A stretch of DNA of 64,000 nucleotides, taken from the NCBI GenBank assembly GCA_934045905.1, contig OW203768.1:27557060-27621059 (forward strand). Direction: 5' to 3'. This DNA comes from Leuctra nigra. Its lineage: Eukaryota > Arthropoda > Insecta > Plecoptera > Leuctridae. Shown here piece by piece: positions 1-12,682 of the stretch. The notes beneath the pieces were generated by a model. The model was not told the origin of the DNA, made no database searches, and saw nothing but the letters and a program-made list of their open reading frames with translations. A program made the position numbers and the translations under genes. Each line of letters opens with the position of its first letter. Position 1 is the first letter of the stretch.

Positions 1-560
1 TGAGGAGGCATTTTTTTTTATTATTATATATCTTCAACAATTTGCAAAAAAAATAAAACTCTTAAAAAAAGTCAATTGGAAAGATACGATCTTGAGTGAA
101 GGTGAGGAGTTCCCACCACAGCTCAGATATCAACCAAGTAACAGTGTAATGTGCAAATACAAATGCGAAGTACAAAATAACTTTCAAACACCAGAATTTG
201 GGTGGGGAGGGGGGGGGGGGGGTAGTTTTAAAGATAAAATTTAAAAAAAGTTATATTCTATATTATTAAGAATAAACAGTACTAGAATTGTCTTAGCATG
301 TTGACAGGCACGTAGGAAGGGGTTTGGTTGGATGTGGGATTATTCCCCCCTCCCACTCTAGCAGTCTGTCCCCATTTACTTTAAAACATAAAGTTTAGCG
401 TCCCATAATCACATTAAGTATTTTTTATTCAAATAATGAGCCCTGCATGGCTAAAAACTGCGGTCTTTGCCCCCCCCCCCCCCCCTCTTGTTTCCTTGTA
501 TCGGAGCCTCGCCCCCATGTTGATCGTAGTTCCTACGCGCCTGTATGTTGATGTACTCAC
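1..560. other. Intronic/flanking AT-rich DNA left of the NRF-6-like exon
   Basis: On the minus strand this stretch would be the start of intron 1 of the NRF-6-like gene. I see no further exon in it. It holds two homopolymer runs, a G run at about 206-222 and a C run at about 470-485, that are likely length-polymorphic or sequencing-error prone. Confidence 0.4.
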
Positions 561-807
561 TCTGCAACGCCCACGGAGTACCATGTCTAATGTTCTCCGA
601 ATATATCACGCTGTGTTTCCTGCACAAGTCGTTGCGAACATGCGCCGAGTCCGGAGCGAAGAAGAGTAACGCGCGACTCAAGTTGTCGGCTTCTCTGAGC
701 TGAGAGTTGAGTCGATGCGGTCTGGAGTTGTCTTCAGTGAAATGTAACACCGACCAGGCCGCGATCAAGACCTCGACAAGCAGCGAGATGCGCCAATGTG
801 TTTCCAT
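561..807 (-). CDS. First coding exon of an NRF-6-like (nose resistant to fluoxetine) membrane protein, partial
   Basis: The exon starts at an ATG at 807 and ends at a good donor (A|GTGAGT) at 561/560, leaving phase 1. It encodes 82 residues. The start is a hydrophobic signal-type stretch (LLVEVLIAAWSVL). It is followed by a segment with the spaced Cys, Tyr and WALQ pattern (DLCRKHSVIY ... GTPWALQ) that marks the N-terminal NRF domain of insect NRF-6/acyltransferase-3 family proteins; in that family WALQ is usually followed by M, and the phase-1 end (A|..) would allow ATG next. Family members are multipass proteins of epithelia linked to lipid and small-molecule uptake. The remaining exons would lie to the left of base 561 and outside the window; none was recognised in 1-560. 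The family call rests on one short exon. Confidence 0.58.
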
Positions 808-1229
808 CGTCAGTGTAAGTGTCGCTCTGCCAGCGATATTACACACAGCATTGTGTCTTACATGCAGACTCATTCCACGCACGTCATACAAGCCAAAAAA
901 CTTACCTCTTGGGTGTTGAATAATATGATTTCACGAACAATGTTTACCAAAAAACAGTTGGAACGGAGTTTTTGTTTGACCTTGGGGTCATTCACTCCCG
1001 TGTTGTGGGCTGCCAAAATATGGAGGTTCAAATGTTTTTCTATTTCGCGCCTATTTTGAACCATCTTTAATATCGAACTATCGAACAAAAAAATTAAACA
1101 CGGTGAGTTAAATTTGCTAAATTAACTACAATAAAGATCGGTTTAATGACACGATTTTTTTTTTACATAATTAGGTATGTTTCTAACCCAACCCAACGGT
1201 TTTTTTTTCGCTTAACTTTACGTTTGAAG

Positions 1230-1292
1230 TGCCATGTGTACCATGTGTCACATGTTGTGACACATGTTGTGTCACATGTTGTGTCACATGTA
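1230..1292. repeat. Short tandem repeat, gtcacatgttgt type
   Basis: About four to five imperfect copies of a 12-13-bp unit (gtcacatgttgt and the variant gacacatgttgt). The unit contains the palindrome ACATGT. Confidence 0.7.
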
Positions 1293-2149
1293 ATTTTTTC
1301 CGAACAACGTTTCTAAAATCTTCATGTCTGTAAAGGTCCATCCTTGACAATTACAAATAAGTCGCTAAAATACATAACTTTTGCACTATAAATTACGGTG
1401 CACTGTCCTTGGCTGAAATTTACTCCAATTCCAAACATTGAAAATTTTCTTTATACATTTCACAAAAAAAAATTCCCAGCATTACTCAGACCACATCATG
1501 ACATTGGTAGGTATTCACGGCACCTTAACATAATTTCAGTTGCATGTTCATTTAATCAAGTATATTTGATTATATATGGAAATAGTTTGCTAAAATGAAT
1601 TTTATGTCTCTATTATCGAGATGAATTATTTATAAGACGGTCGACCCCAGATATAAAATGTCTTAATGATTAATGTTGATTTAGAATGAGGCTATTTTAT
1701 AACATGTTGAAGGACATTGGCTGTCAATGTCAACTGTCTACTTTGCCGAATCAACCTGACATTACAAAACACTCATCGGTTCATGAAACTTGTTCCTCAT
1801 TTATACGTATAGTACATCGCCTGATAAGGTTGGACCCCTCCCCCCTCTGCGGACTTATTGTGACTATATTTTTTTTGAAAGAGGGTAATATTTGAAGTGA
1901 AAATTCACTTTTCTGCACTTTGACCCCTGGTGGGTGTTATAAAACACTGAGATGATAATCCCACTGGGGGGACGTTTTTTTTTAAAGTATTTGTTTCTAG
2001 ATTAATTGACATGAATAAAACAGAAATATGAGACTATAGTCTACAATAATACTAACAATTACTATCAAGTACAACCTGTAAATAATATAATTAATTGTAA
2101 AAACTAATCCCTAGGAGAAGTCAACCCCACTGGGGGACTATTCTCGAAC

Positions 2150-2259
2150 AGTTATCACGTCATAACTCCCAAGTTATGATTCATAAGGAAGTTTGTCCTA
2201 TCTCTCACCATGTTAATATTATGACTTTTTTATGATTCATAACTTATGACGTGATAACT
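2150..2259. mobile_element. Small palindromic MITE-like element
   Basis: The terminal arms AGTTATCACGTCATAA and TTATGACGTGATAACT are inverted copies, and the similarity continues inward (aagttatgattcata on both sides). The element is about 110 bp and would fold into one hairpin. No clear target-site duplication was seen. Confidence 0.55.
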
Positions 2260-2977
2260 TACCGGTGGTTCTCCACCATATAAAATATTATTAAAAGTAC
2301 CCCCTGACAAATGGTACCTAATGTAAATAGAAATGTTGACATTTTCTCGTCTAATGGGATGCATCATTATGATAGAGGAACAAGCAGATGAAAGAACCAC
2401 ATTATTTATTGAGAGAAACTTTGGGTATTTAGTTTTTTTCTTTCAAGCTTAAAATAATTGTTACATACAATATTACATACACGTATAATTCTAGTTCGAA
2501 ATCAATCCGCCGCTTTGTGTCTTAAACATGATAAATACGAGATTCTAAATATTAATAAAAACTTACACTATGATAATATAAACATTCTACTGATTCTGAA
2601 CTCTCAACAAAAATAAAAAGTCATGACATTTTGTGCTTGAGATCATACGTAAGCTAAAATAATTTATATTTCACATAGATTCTTGAAACAGAGTATTGTA
2701 TAAATTAAGTAGTACCTAGTTATTGTGTTGAAATAATTTCGCGTTATTGTAGAAAATCAAAACACTAATAATGAAAATATATCAAATGTAAGTCAAATTT
2801 AACCCGAGTAGAGGGTTGAGTTTACAAACGTATTTTACCTAAATATTGCAACCAATGACTTGTCCCATAAGAGCCAAGAGATTAGATGTAAACTAGATGT
2901 AAACTCAACACATGACTAAGTAAAATAACCAAGGCTGACCCAAGCACGTCACACAGCACTAGCAGGTTGTTGCTGAC

Positions 2978-5900
2978 TCATGGCTTGCCAATATGTCGCC
3001 ACAGCCAGCTGCTATGTGCCGTCACAGAGGCGAACGAGATGAATATATCTTCAAAACATTCACCCGTGAATGTCGATGCCAGCGGATACCTCCTGACACC
3101 CAGAAGAAAGAACCTGTTGGTCCGTTCCATCAACAGGCCTGCTCCTGAGACGCCCCAGCAAGTCTCTGAGCCAGTTGTCCGGCCGCAGATGTCGTCATGT
3201 GACAAGTAGCGACGACTGTACTCTTCCCCGGCCGCTGTCACGCACTGATCACGTGACACGATCAGGGCCGGCTGAGTGAGCAACACTTTGCTAGTAGTGT
3301 TGACTCCGCGCCTTTCACCAGTAGTCTGCAACACAAACACAACAGAGCTTGAATATACAATAGTGGTGGAAACAACGCAGTCACTGGCAAGAGGTACAAA
3401 GTTTGTAAGCTTATCATTAGATCTAGGATGTTTAGGTCATATCCTTTTTTAGTTTTTTCTTCAGACACGTCTAAAATTGATATAAAATATGTTTCGTGTA
3501 TTTTTGATTTCAAAAATATGTGTTTCATTTTGCCTGAAAATGCATTTTTCTCAATAGGTTATAAATTCAGTCATTTTCTTACTATTTTAAGGTCTTTTTG
3601 TCCACTTTTAAAATTATTGGGGAAAATTGTACGACGTGTTTGTTGCAAGATACAAGAATTTTAGTTATTTTGGTCTAGACCACAATTCATAAAATTTCCA
3701 TTCACCATTTGGATGACCATCAACAATTGACACTTGTTACATTGACACATTTAATTTTAGTTAATTTTAATATATATCTTCAAGTCAAACTCCTAAACAG
3801 ATAAATCGAATAATATGTTGACGAATATTACAAACCAACAAATTTCATTGATCCTTTTTTTAGGATTTTGTGGTCCTTTTTTAATATTTCTATTGTACTA
3901 TTTGCTTGCCTTTTTGGACGTTTCATAGGTCCTAAACATCCAAGCCCTTCTCATCATGCTGCTAATGTCTATAATAATTTTAACTGGACCTCTTCTTCTA
4001 CAGACATGCGCTGTCGTACTCACCAGGACACGTTGGCCAGGTGTTGGCGGCTGCAGAAGACCGGACCAATCCACACATGCGCTGTTCACTGCCCATGTGA
4101 ATGTGAACGGCGCATCCGCCACAAGCACTGCGATGTCGTGGAGTCTGCTGTAAATATCGTACTGTCCGTGAACATTTACAGCAGTCACGTTCCTCTCCTG
4201 TGTGTTGGGTTCAGTGATGGAAATGTCCCCCAGTTGATTGCCAGCCACGAGTCTCACGGCCGATGCTGCGCGCGCAGTGGCGTTGTTGGATGTAACATAA
4301 TATGCAGCTGAAACAAACAAGCATGTTCTGGATGATGTCATTGCATTGCGAAAACATAATGAAGACTAAACAGGCGACATGCAGTGATTTCATTTTTCCA
4401 GTTGTTAAATAACATAAATAGGTATCAGGAAGTCGAACTGTTTGTGATAGGTATTTTGTATAAACTTGAGTTAACTAGATTATTTTAATGTTGTCAACTG
4501 AATCCATAATAATAATACGACATTTTTGGTGTCATAAACGTGTAACTAATTGATAATATCAATAAAATATGAAGTTTATTCTAAAATAATGTATTTTAAT
4601 TTTCCAAATTAATGTTGGATCAGAGAAATAGGATGCCGTTGTTTGCAAAAATACAAAATAATATACCAAAATGTATATGAATACTAAATTGAAAGATAAC
4701 TCGGCTATCCCGAGTGAATATATTCTGTCAAAATATTGACATTGAATGATAATCTTGCTCTAGAGTGAGTGGTGTTGCTATGTACTTACCGGTGACAACA
4801 TGTGTTGGGGTGACTAGAGTCCCTGTAGCCCTGTAAACCCAAATGTCTCTATAATCCATCACGTAGACGACGATGTTCCAGGGCTGGTCTGACTTCATCC
4901 TCTCTCCATCAACAGTCACCTCCCGGATATCTCTCCTTCCACAATCTAAAACAATAAGACATGATGTAATTTTACTTATTTATTAAGTGGGATTTCTACA
5001 GCAAATATGGCCGTTTCCCACATTCCAGATGCCACCTCCTCCTATCCACACAATCATCATCTCTTCCAACCAGCTTGCCTCCATGTCCGACCTGACCTAC
5101 CGCTACCACTCCTCTGTAGGTCGTCCTCTCCTTCTTCTACCTGGAGACCCACTTGTTTATCTCTTTCGGCCATCTCTCATCTCCCATCCTTTGTACAAGG
5201 CCATATCAAACAAGTCTCCTTTAGTTCAAGTTATCCGTAACTTTTATTTCAACCTTTATCCTTCACTTTATCTCTTCATTCCTGATGTGTTCGATCCTGG
5301 AGACCCGGCAGCCCCTTTTCAAGTAATCCATTTCTACAGCCTCATAGTATCTGCCTTTCTCTCCGAGTAACTGATGTAATAATACAGTTCATTTAAATGT
5401 CCTGAACATTAAGTCATGTACAACAATCACCTTCCACAGTATCAATGATCATCAAGGTTGATATAGAAGATAGAATGCGCTAGTGACAGGAAATGAGGAC
5501 TCTTCTGCGATATGAATGTGAAACGCGTGAATTTAGTCCATCTAAACATCTTGATGTTTGTGAATTGAATCGCATTGGAACGTAAGTGACGTGGTTCAAG
5601 ACGGAAACATAATTGATATGTTTTAGAGCTTAGGAACAATCATAGGAAGTTTCATCAGATTGTAGACGTGTGTTAACATCACGTCGACATTTCACTTAAT
5701 TTATGGAATTATTCCGTTGTTTTGATAAAGTAATTACATCGATATTTAGAGGTCTTGAAGAGAACGCAGGCGAACGAGATGTGCGTTGCGTGTGTTCTGA
5801 ATGTAACATTTTCTACTTTGTGTGAGGGCTGTAAGCACAAAAATAGTGCAAAAAATGCGATACGAATTTTTCCTTTGGCAGTCTTCTAGTGATATTTACG

Positions 5901-6272
5901 CCCTTTCATTGTATGATGTGTTGAATCACTATTTACCTGGAGTCAGCGGCAGTCGTGGCTTCGTGGACGTGGCATGAGAAGATGTGGCAGGCGGTAATGT
6001 AGTAAGCTGCGTGGACGCTGCAAACAGAGATCAAAACAAACTTCACTCACGCGCAATAGGGGAGGGAATAGAGGACCGCTAGAGGAACGATTCGGACGGT
6101 TATCTTTATAAAATATCAATAGTCGAAAATAATGTAGTATTACTGTAATTATATACAAATTAAAATCTTGATAGTAAATCAGTTGATCGTGTTTACCTGC
6201 GCCTGCCTGTCCTGCTGCCAACTGCGCAGGCGCGAGTGACGTCACGCACAGAATGAAGAGCCAAGTGAACAT
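2978..6272 (-). CDS. Serine protease homolog (chymotrypsin fold, catalytic His lost)
   Basis: Five exons on the minus strand: 6272-6197, 6017-5937, 4945-4790, 4307-4024 and 3325-2978 (TGA). All introns have GT-AG ends and phases agree, giving about 314 residues. Exon 1 is a signal peptide (MFTWLFILCVTSLAPA). Exon 2 is a Thr/Pro/Ser linker. Exon 3 starts the S1 domain with a DCGRR motif. The family is a trypsin-like endopeptidase, but here the TAAHC motif reads TAAYY (residues 104-108), so the catalytic His and its paired Cys are both Tyr. The Asp motif is intact (HDIAVL, Asp162). The GDSGG motif is GVSGA (Ser259 kept, Asp and second Gly lost). The mature N-terminus IVGG is also absent. A non-catalytic secreted homolog is therefore likely; such proteins act as cofactors or regulators in insect immunity and extracellular cascades. 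The usual GWG motif between exons 4 and 5 is missing, so a small exon at 3326-4023 could have been overlooked. Confidence 0.85.
4946..5936. other. Intron 2 of the serine protease homolog
   Basis: It contains a comparatively GC-rich, pyrimidine-rich block at about 4990-5370 that is open in one plus-strand frame for 127 codons. The translation is Pro/Ser/Leu-rich, and I recognise no domain. It is more likely an old retroposon fragment than an exon. Confidence 0.35.
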
Positions 6273-6290
6273 GTTGACGCGATCTGACCA

Positions 6291-6324
6291 ACTGAGACTC
6301 TCGGGTTGAATCCGCGTATTTATC
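6291..6324 (-). promoter_or_regulatory. Core promoter of the serine protease homolog (TATA box plus initiator)
   Basis: Read on the minus strand, GATAAATA lies at 6324-6317 and the arthropod initiator TCAGT at 6295-6291. The spacing from TATA to the initiator A (6293) is about 31 bp, as expected for an insect TATA promoter. The predicted 5' UTR to the ATG at 6272 would be about 20 nt. The minisatellite begins about 145 bp upstream of this start. Confidence 0.6.
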
Positions 6325-6437
6325 CGCAATGAACACTTCGGCGATTCTACTGAGAGTTGCGAAGCAAGACACGCGTCCGGGTCAAGACCATATCTCACGC
6401 GCTCAAGGGCCCGTATCAGTAGCAGAGGTCATGGCTC

Positions 6438-9400
6438 GGACCATGTACCATGAGCCCAACACATGAGTTCATGGCAATGACCATGAACCATGAGCCCAAC
6501 ACATGAGTTCATGACCATGTACCATGAGCCCAACACATGAGTTCATGGCAATGACCATGTACCATGAGCCCAACACATGAGTTCATGACCATGACAATGT
6601 ACCATGAGTCCAACACATGAGTTCATGACCATGTACCATGAGCCAAGCACATGAGTTCATGACCATGTACCATGAGCCCAAAACATAAGTTAATGACCAT
6701 GTACCATGAGCCCAACACATGAGTTCATGACCATGTACCATGAGCCCAACACATGAGTTCATGACCATAACCATGACTATGAGCCAAGCACATGAGTTCA
6801 TGACCATGTACCATGAGCCCAACACATGAGTTCATGACCATGACCATGTACCATGAGCCCAACACATGAGTTCATGACCATGTACCATGAGCCCAACACA
6901 TGAGTTCATGACCATGACCATGTACCATGAGCCCAACACATGAGTTCATGACCATGACCATGTACCAAGAGCCAAGCACATGAGTTCATGACCATGACCA
7001 TGTACCATGAGCCCAACACATGAGTTCATGACCATGTACCATGAGCCAAGCACATGAGTTCATGACCATGACCATGTACCATGAGCCCAACACATGAGTT
7101 CATGACCATGTACCATGAGCCAAGCACATGAGTTCATGACCATGACCATGTACCATGAGCCCAACACATGAGTTCATGACCATGTACCATGAGCCAAGCA
7201 CATGAGTTCATGACCATGACCATGTACCATGAGCCCAACACATGAGTTCATGACCATGACCATGTACCAAGAGCCAAGCACATGAGTTCATGACCATGAC
7301 CATGTACCATGAGCCCAACACATGAGTTCATGACCATGTACCATGAGCCCAACACATGAGTTCATGACCATGTACCATGAGCCAAGCACATGAGTTCATG
7401 ACCATGGACCATGAGCCCAACACATGAGTTCATGACCATGTACCATGAGCCAAGCACATGAGTTCATGACCATGACCATGTACCATTAGCCCAACACATG
7501 AGTTCATGACCATGTACCATGAGCCAAGCACATGAGTTCATGACCATGACCATGTACCATTAGCCCAACACATGAGTTCATGACCATGACCATGTACCAT
7601 GAGCCCAACACATGAGTTCATGACCATGACCATGGGCCCAACACATGAGTTCATGACCATGACCATGTACCTTAAGCCCAAGACATGAGTTCATGACCAT
7701 GTACCATTAGCCCAACACATGAGTTAATTACCATGACCATGTACCATGAGCCCAACACATGAGTTCATGACCATGACCATGTACCAAGAGCCAAGCACAT
7801 GAGTTCATGACCATGACCATGTACCATGAGCCCAACACATGAGTTCATGACCAAGTACCATGAGCCAAGCACATGAGTTCATGACCATGACCATGTACCA
7901 TGAGCCCAACACATGAGTTCATGACCATGACAATGTACCATGAGTCCAACACATGAGTTCATGACCATAACCATGACCATGAGCCAAGCACATGAGTTCA
8001 TGACCATGACCATGTACCATGAGCCCAACACATGAGTTCATGACCATGTACCATGAGCCAAGCACATGAGTTCATGACCATGGACCATGAGCCCAACACA
8101 TGAGTTCATGACCATGTACCATGAGCCAAGCACATGAGTTCATGACCATGACCATGAGCCCAACACATGAGTTCATGACCATGACCATGACCATGAGCCT
8201 AACAAATGAGTTCATGACCATGTACCATGAGCACAACAAATGAGTTCATGACCATGTACCATGAGCCCAACACATGAGTTCATGACCATGACCATGTACC
8301 ATGAGTACAACACATGAGTTCATGACAATGACCATGGGCCCAACACATGAGTTCATGACCATGACCATGTACCTTGAGCCCAAGACATGAGTTAATGACC
8401 ATGACCATGTACCATGAGCCCAACACATGAGTTCATGACCATGTACCATGAGCCAAGCACATGAGTTCATGACCATGTACCATGAGCCCAACACATGAGT
8501 TCATGACCTGAACCATGTACCAAGAGCCAAGCACATGAGTTCATGACCATGTACCATGAGCCCAACACATGAGTTCATGACCATGACCATGTACCATGAG
8601 CCAAGCACATGAGTTCATGACCATGTACCATGAGCCCAACACATGAGTTCATGACCATGACAATGTACCATGAGTCCAACACATGATGTTCATGACCATG
8701 TACCATGAGCCAAGCACATGAGTTCATGACCATGACCATGTACCATGAGCCAAGCACATGAGTTCATGACCATGTACCATGAGCCCAACACATGAGTTCA
8801 TGACCATGACAATGTACCATGAGTCCAACACATGATGTTCATGACCATGTACCTTGAGCCCAAGACATGAGTTCATGGCAATGACCATGTACCATGAGCC
8901 CAACACATGAGTTCATGACCATGTACCATGAGCCCAACACATGAGTTCATGACCATGACAATGTACCATGAGTCCAACACATGATGTTCATGACCATGTA
9001 CCATGAGCCAAGCACATGAGTTCATGACCATGTACCATGAGCCCAACACATGAGTTCATGACCATGTACCATGTACCATGAGCCCAACACATGAGTTCAT
9101 GACCATGACCATGTACCATGAGCCCAACACATGAGTTCATGACCATGACCATGTACCATGAGCCAAGCACATGAGTTCATGACCATGTACCATGAGCCCA
9201 ACACATGAGTTCATGACCATGGACCATGAGCCAAGCACATGAGTTCATGACCATGTACCATGAGCCCAACACATGAGTTCATGACCATGACCATGACCAT
9301 GAGCCAAGCACATGAGTTCATGACCATGTACCATGAGCCCAACACATGAGTTCATGACCATGACCATGACCATGAGCCAAGCACATGAGTTCATGACCAT

Positions 9401-10438
9401 GTACCATGAGCCCAACACATGAGTTCATGACCATGTACCATGAGCCCAACACATGAGTTCATGACCATGACCATGTACCATGAGCCTAACACATGAGTTC
9501 ATGACCATGACCATGTTCCATGAGCCCAACACATGAGTTAATGACCATGACCATGTACCATGAGCCTAACACATGAGTTCATGACCATGTACCATGAGCC
9601 CAACACATGAGTTTATTACCATGACCATGTACCATGAGCCTAACACATGAGTTAATGACCAGGACCATGTACCATGAGCCCAACACATGAGTTAATGACC
9701 ATGACCATGTACTATTAGCCCAACACATGAGTTAATGACCATGACCATGTTCCATGAGCCTAACACATGAGTTCATGACAATGACCATGTACCATGAGCC
9801 CAACACATGAGTTCATGACCATGACCATGTTCCATGAGCCTAACACATGAGTTCATGACAATGACCATGTACCATGAGCCCAACACATGAGTTCATGACC
9901 ATGACCATGTACCATGAGCCTAACACATGAGTTCATGACCATGTTCCATGAGCCTAACACATGAGTTCATGACAATGACCATGTACCATGAGCCCAACAC
10001 ATGAGTTAATGACCATGACCATGTACTATTAGCCCAACACATGAGTTAATGACCATGACCATGTTCCATGAGCCTAACACATGAGTTCATGACAATGACC
10101 ATGTACCATGAGCCCAACACATGAGTTCATGACCATGACCATGTACCATGAGCCTAACACATGAGTTCATGACCATGTTCCATGAGCCTAACACATGAGT
10201 TCATGACAATGACCATGTACCATGAGCCCAACACATGAGTTCATGACCATGACCATGTACCATGAGCCCAACACATAAGTTCATGACCATGACCATGTAC
10301 TATGAGCCCAACACATGAGTTAATGACCATGACCATGTACCATGAGCCCAACACATGGGTTCATGACCATGACCATGTACCATGAGCCCAACACATGAGT
10401 TCATGACCATGACAATTTTCCATGAGCCTAGCACATGT
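6438..10438. repeat. 4-kb minisatellite, 34/40-bp units
   Basis: Roughly 105-110 tandem units share the core CATGAGCCCAACACATGAG followed by TTCATGACCATG. Units alternate between about 34 bp and about 40 bp through gain or loss of an extra ACCATG hexamer, and a second variant reads GAGCCAAGCACATGAG. The right third (after about 9480) is more diverged (GAGCCTAACACATGAG, TTCCATGAG). The short minus-strand open frames in it (MLGSWYMV..., 60-82 codons) are repeat artefacts. Each unit contains the inverted pair CATGA..TCATG. Confidence 0.95.
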
Positions 10439-10523
10439 TAGTGATTGACGTAAGACGGAAAGTTTGTTGGCAAGAGATGTGTTTTCAGTAGCGGGTATTT
10501 TCCATGCTCTTTCCTCATAATTT

Positions 10524-10551
10524 TAGACCCCCCCCCCCCCCCCCCCCCCCT
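10524..10551. repeat. Poly-C tract
   Basis: A run of more than 20 C residues beside the Helitron-like copy. It has no coding meaning. Confidence 0.8.
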
Positions 10552-10614
10552 TCCCTGATCAATATGAAGGTATACTAATGAAGTCAAGATGTCTAAAATA
10601 TTGGCAAAATATAA

Positions 10615-11236
10615 TTGAGCGAGCGAAGCGAGCGTCTCCTTTTGGCTCTTTTGGCACGGACCTCTGTTTTTTTTTAATTTTTTATTTTTTATGTAACTTT
10701 TTCGTTGGGTGAGGCTATACAGGTCGGAGTTTTTCTTCAATCGAGCTGAAATTTTGCACACATATAGAGACAACCTTTTCTGTCTGCAGACCTAAATTTT
10801 TTTGAAATCCATTCATTGGGTAAAATTTAAATAAACATCTCCTGATAGGCTGAAAAAGGAAAACTGTCTTCAATAATACTGATCAAACTCATATTTTGCA
10901 TGATCTTTAAGACCAATATTGTCTCTTATTTTACAAAATTTCATCCCTATCAGTTAAGAACGTATGAACGTATTGACATTTTTAATATCTGTCAGTAATG
11001 AAGTATCGAAATGAATGTTTTCCAGTGCCAATTGAATTGATTCTGATTTGCTTTATGATCCAGGGTACTCAGATGTTATTTTAAAGTTTCGATGAAAAGC
11101 ATATTATACTTTTATGTAGATATCATATTTCAATTCAATATGGATGTTTTCTGTGCGTTGTGTACGCATTTCCGGTTCGAGAATTTGCACGTACCGGGGC
11201 TCGCTCATCAACGCGTTACACTGAGCGTTTTCCTAG
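10615..11236 (+). mobile_element. Non-autonomous Helitron-like element, copy 1 (622 bp)
   Basis: The 5' end is TTGAGCGAGCGAAGCGAGCG, preceded by A. The 3' end has a CGCTCA/TGAGCG stem around a loop containing AACGCGTT, then GTTTTCCTAG, and is followed by T. There is no target duplication. Interior sequence up to the CTCCTGATAGGCTG region matches the copy at 43669-44099 and marks a shorter subfamily. No Rep/Hel protein is encoded. Confidence 0.8.
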
Positions 11237-11537
11237 TATAGTATGTGTGTCTGTCTGTCTATCAATATGTATGTTCTTCATGCATTCATACCATTTGACC
11301 GATGTCAACCAAATTTGGTATGGAGTCTCTATGGGGTGCTGCGCACATCGTAGGGTTCTTACCCCATTCCGCAAAAATCACCCTTAAATGCAAAAATCAT
11401 CCCTAAAAGAAAATTAGTTACTTTGTTCTGCAGCAGAGACGAGTGAGTGTTTTGCACGTTTTCAAAATGCTGATGCTAGAAATTGCGGCTCAGTCACGAC
11501 TTCCAGTGTGATCATCTGACATTCAACCAGACTTGGG

Positions 11538-12023
11538 AGGTCCGTGAAGTTAGCACCGCCCATTCACGCACTAATTATCTCATGTGTGGGATGAATTAGT
11601 GCACAATTAGTGCGCTCGATCGGCACTAATTTTATAATTAGTGCGTCATCCGTTTCCGAGAAAAACGCACTTTACTATGGGCGGTGCCAACTTCACGCAG
11701 CACCGCCCATTGACGCACTAATTTCCAAACCCACACAGGCAATTAGTGCACAATTAGTGCGTTCGATCCCCCCCATTCCCATAATTAGTGCGCACTTACT
11801 TTTCGAGTTATTCGTGAATAACCGTGGGCGGTGCAGCACCGCCCATTGAAAATTTCAAGGTTTTCAGCACGCCATGTTTTAGTGCACAATTAGTGCGTTC
11901 GATTCCCCCCATTCCCATAATTAGTGCGCACTTACTTTTCGAGTTATTCGTGAATAACCGTGGGCGGTGCAGCACCGCCCATTGATAATTTAAGATTTTC
12001 AGCACGCCATGTTTTAGTGCACT
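11538..12023. mobile_element. Truncated half of the foldback element (about 135-bp units)
   Basis: It starts with the same terminus (AGGTCCGTGAAG) as the full element at 45541-47498. It carries three GGGCGGTGCAGCACCGCCC palindromic unit junctions spaced about 135 bp apart, then stops abruptly in a unit at about 12023. The opposite inverted arm is missing, so this copy cannot fold over its whole length. Short open frames inside it (65-79 codons) are repeat shadows. Confidence 0.85.
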
Positions 12024-12088
12024 TAATGTAAAAGATCAAAATCAGGAATGCGCGAGTAGCTATTTGAATCACGCAATCAGTGAACAGA

Positions 12089-12560
12089 TTTCAGATTTCA
12101 GATTTATTTCCATTCACATTAAAACAATGCATTGACCATTGAGAACTCTAAAGTCCTCTTCCAGCAGGGTATTATGGAAAGTTACATAATTAATAAGCAT
12201 ACAGTGGTAATAGTAACGCATTAAATAGTAATAATAGTAACTACTTTAAGACAGGTGAATCATTCATAAAATAATAGTTAATAATAATAGGTTCATAAAA
12301 TAATAACTATTAATAATAGGAATTCAATAGATATGAATAATCATGTAATAATATGCAGATGCTAAAAGAACCAAAAAATATTACACGCCATTGTCTTTAA
12401 AGAATTCCTCCAGAGAGTAATATGCCTTATTAGTAAGGAGTATGTTGTTTTTAAAACTTTTAAACTGATGTTTAAAATGGAAAAGTTATTTTAATTCTTT
12501 AAGTGATGAAGGTTGGCATTTAAAAGTTATTATGCATTGAGTTATCTTGTGTGCATTTTG
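12089..12560 (-). mobile_element. Possible 3' end of a LINE, minus orientation
   Basis: Read on the minus strand this ends in GGAAATAAATCTG followed by repeated AAATCTG, a simple tail of the sort found at non-LTR retrotransposon 3' ends. No reverse transcriptase reading frame was recognised within it. This rests on composition and tail only. Confidence 0.3.
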
Positions 12561-12596
12561 TTCTGTACCTATTTGTGTGAATATTGTTTTTTGTCT

Positions 12597-12682
12597 AGTA
12601 TGTTAACATGATGTTAACATGTAACATGTTAACATGTTAACATGTAACATGTTAACATGTTAACATGTATGTTAACATGATA
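12597..12682. repeat. Palindromic simple repeat (catgttaa)n
   Basis: Repeated ACATGTTAACATG units lie directly at the 5' edge of the R2-like reading frame. The nominal start codon of that frame falls inside this repeat, so the true 5' end of the retrotransposon is lost or altered here. Confidence 0.75.

Larger units (their letters stand above)
808..2977. other. Intergenic AT-rich region between the NRF-6-like exon and the serine protease homolog
   Basis: No supported gene. It contains a short tandem repeat of a gtcacatgttgt-type 12-13-mer (1230-1292) and a 110-bp palindromic element (2150-2259, listed separately). The rest is unremarkable AT-rich sequence. The left part probably contains the 5' UTR and promoter of the NRF-6-like gene, but no convincing TATA or initiator was picked. 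Confidence 0.4.

Noticed and set aside
451..891. Full 146-codon frame taken as one exon
   Set aside because: The stretch after GTGAGT at 560 becomes Gly-rich through the poly-C run and lacks family similarity; the exon is better ended at the donor, and the start placed at the signal-peptide Met at 807.
3868..4311. 147-codon plus-strand frame
   Set aside because: It is antisense to exon 4 of the serine protease homolog, whose minus-strand frame has matching splice sites and family motifs.
4987..5370. 127-codon plus-strand frame in the protease intron
   Set aside because: Low-complexity Pro/Ser/Leu-rich translation, no domain and no splice or promoter support.
6583..9170. Minus-strand frames of 60-82 codons rich in MVMNSC
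   Set aside because: Readings of the 34/40-bp minisatellite.
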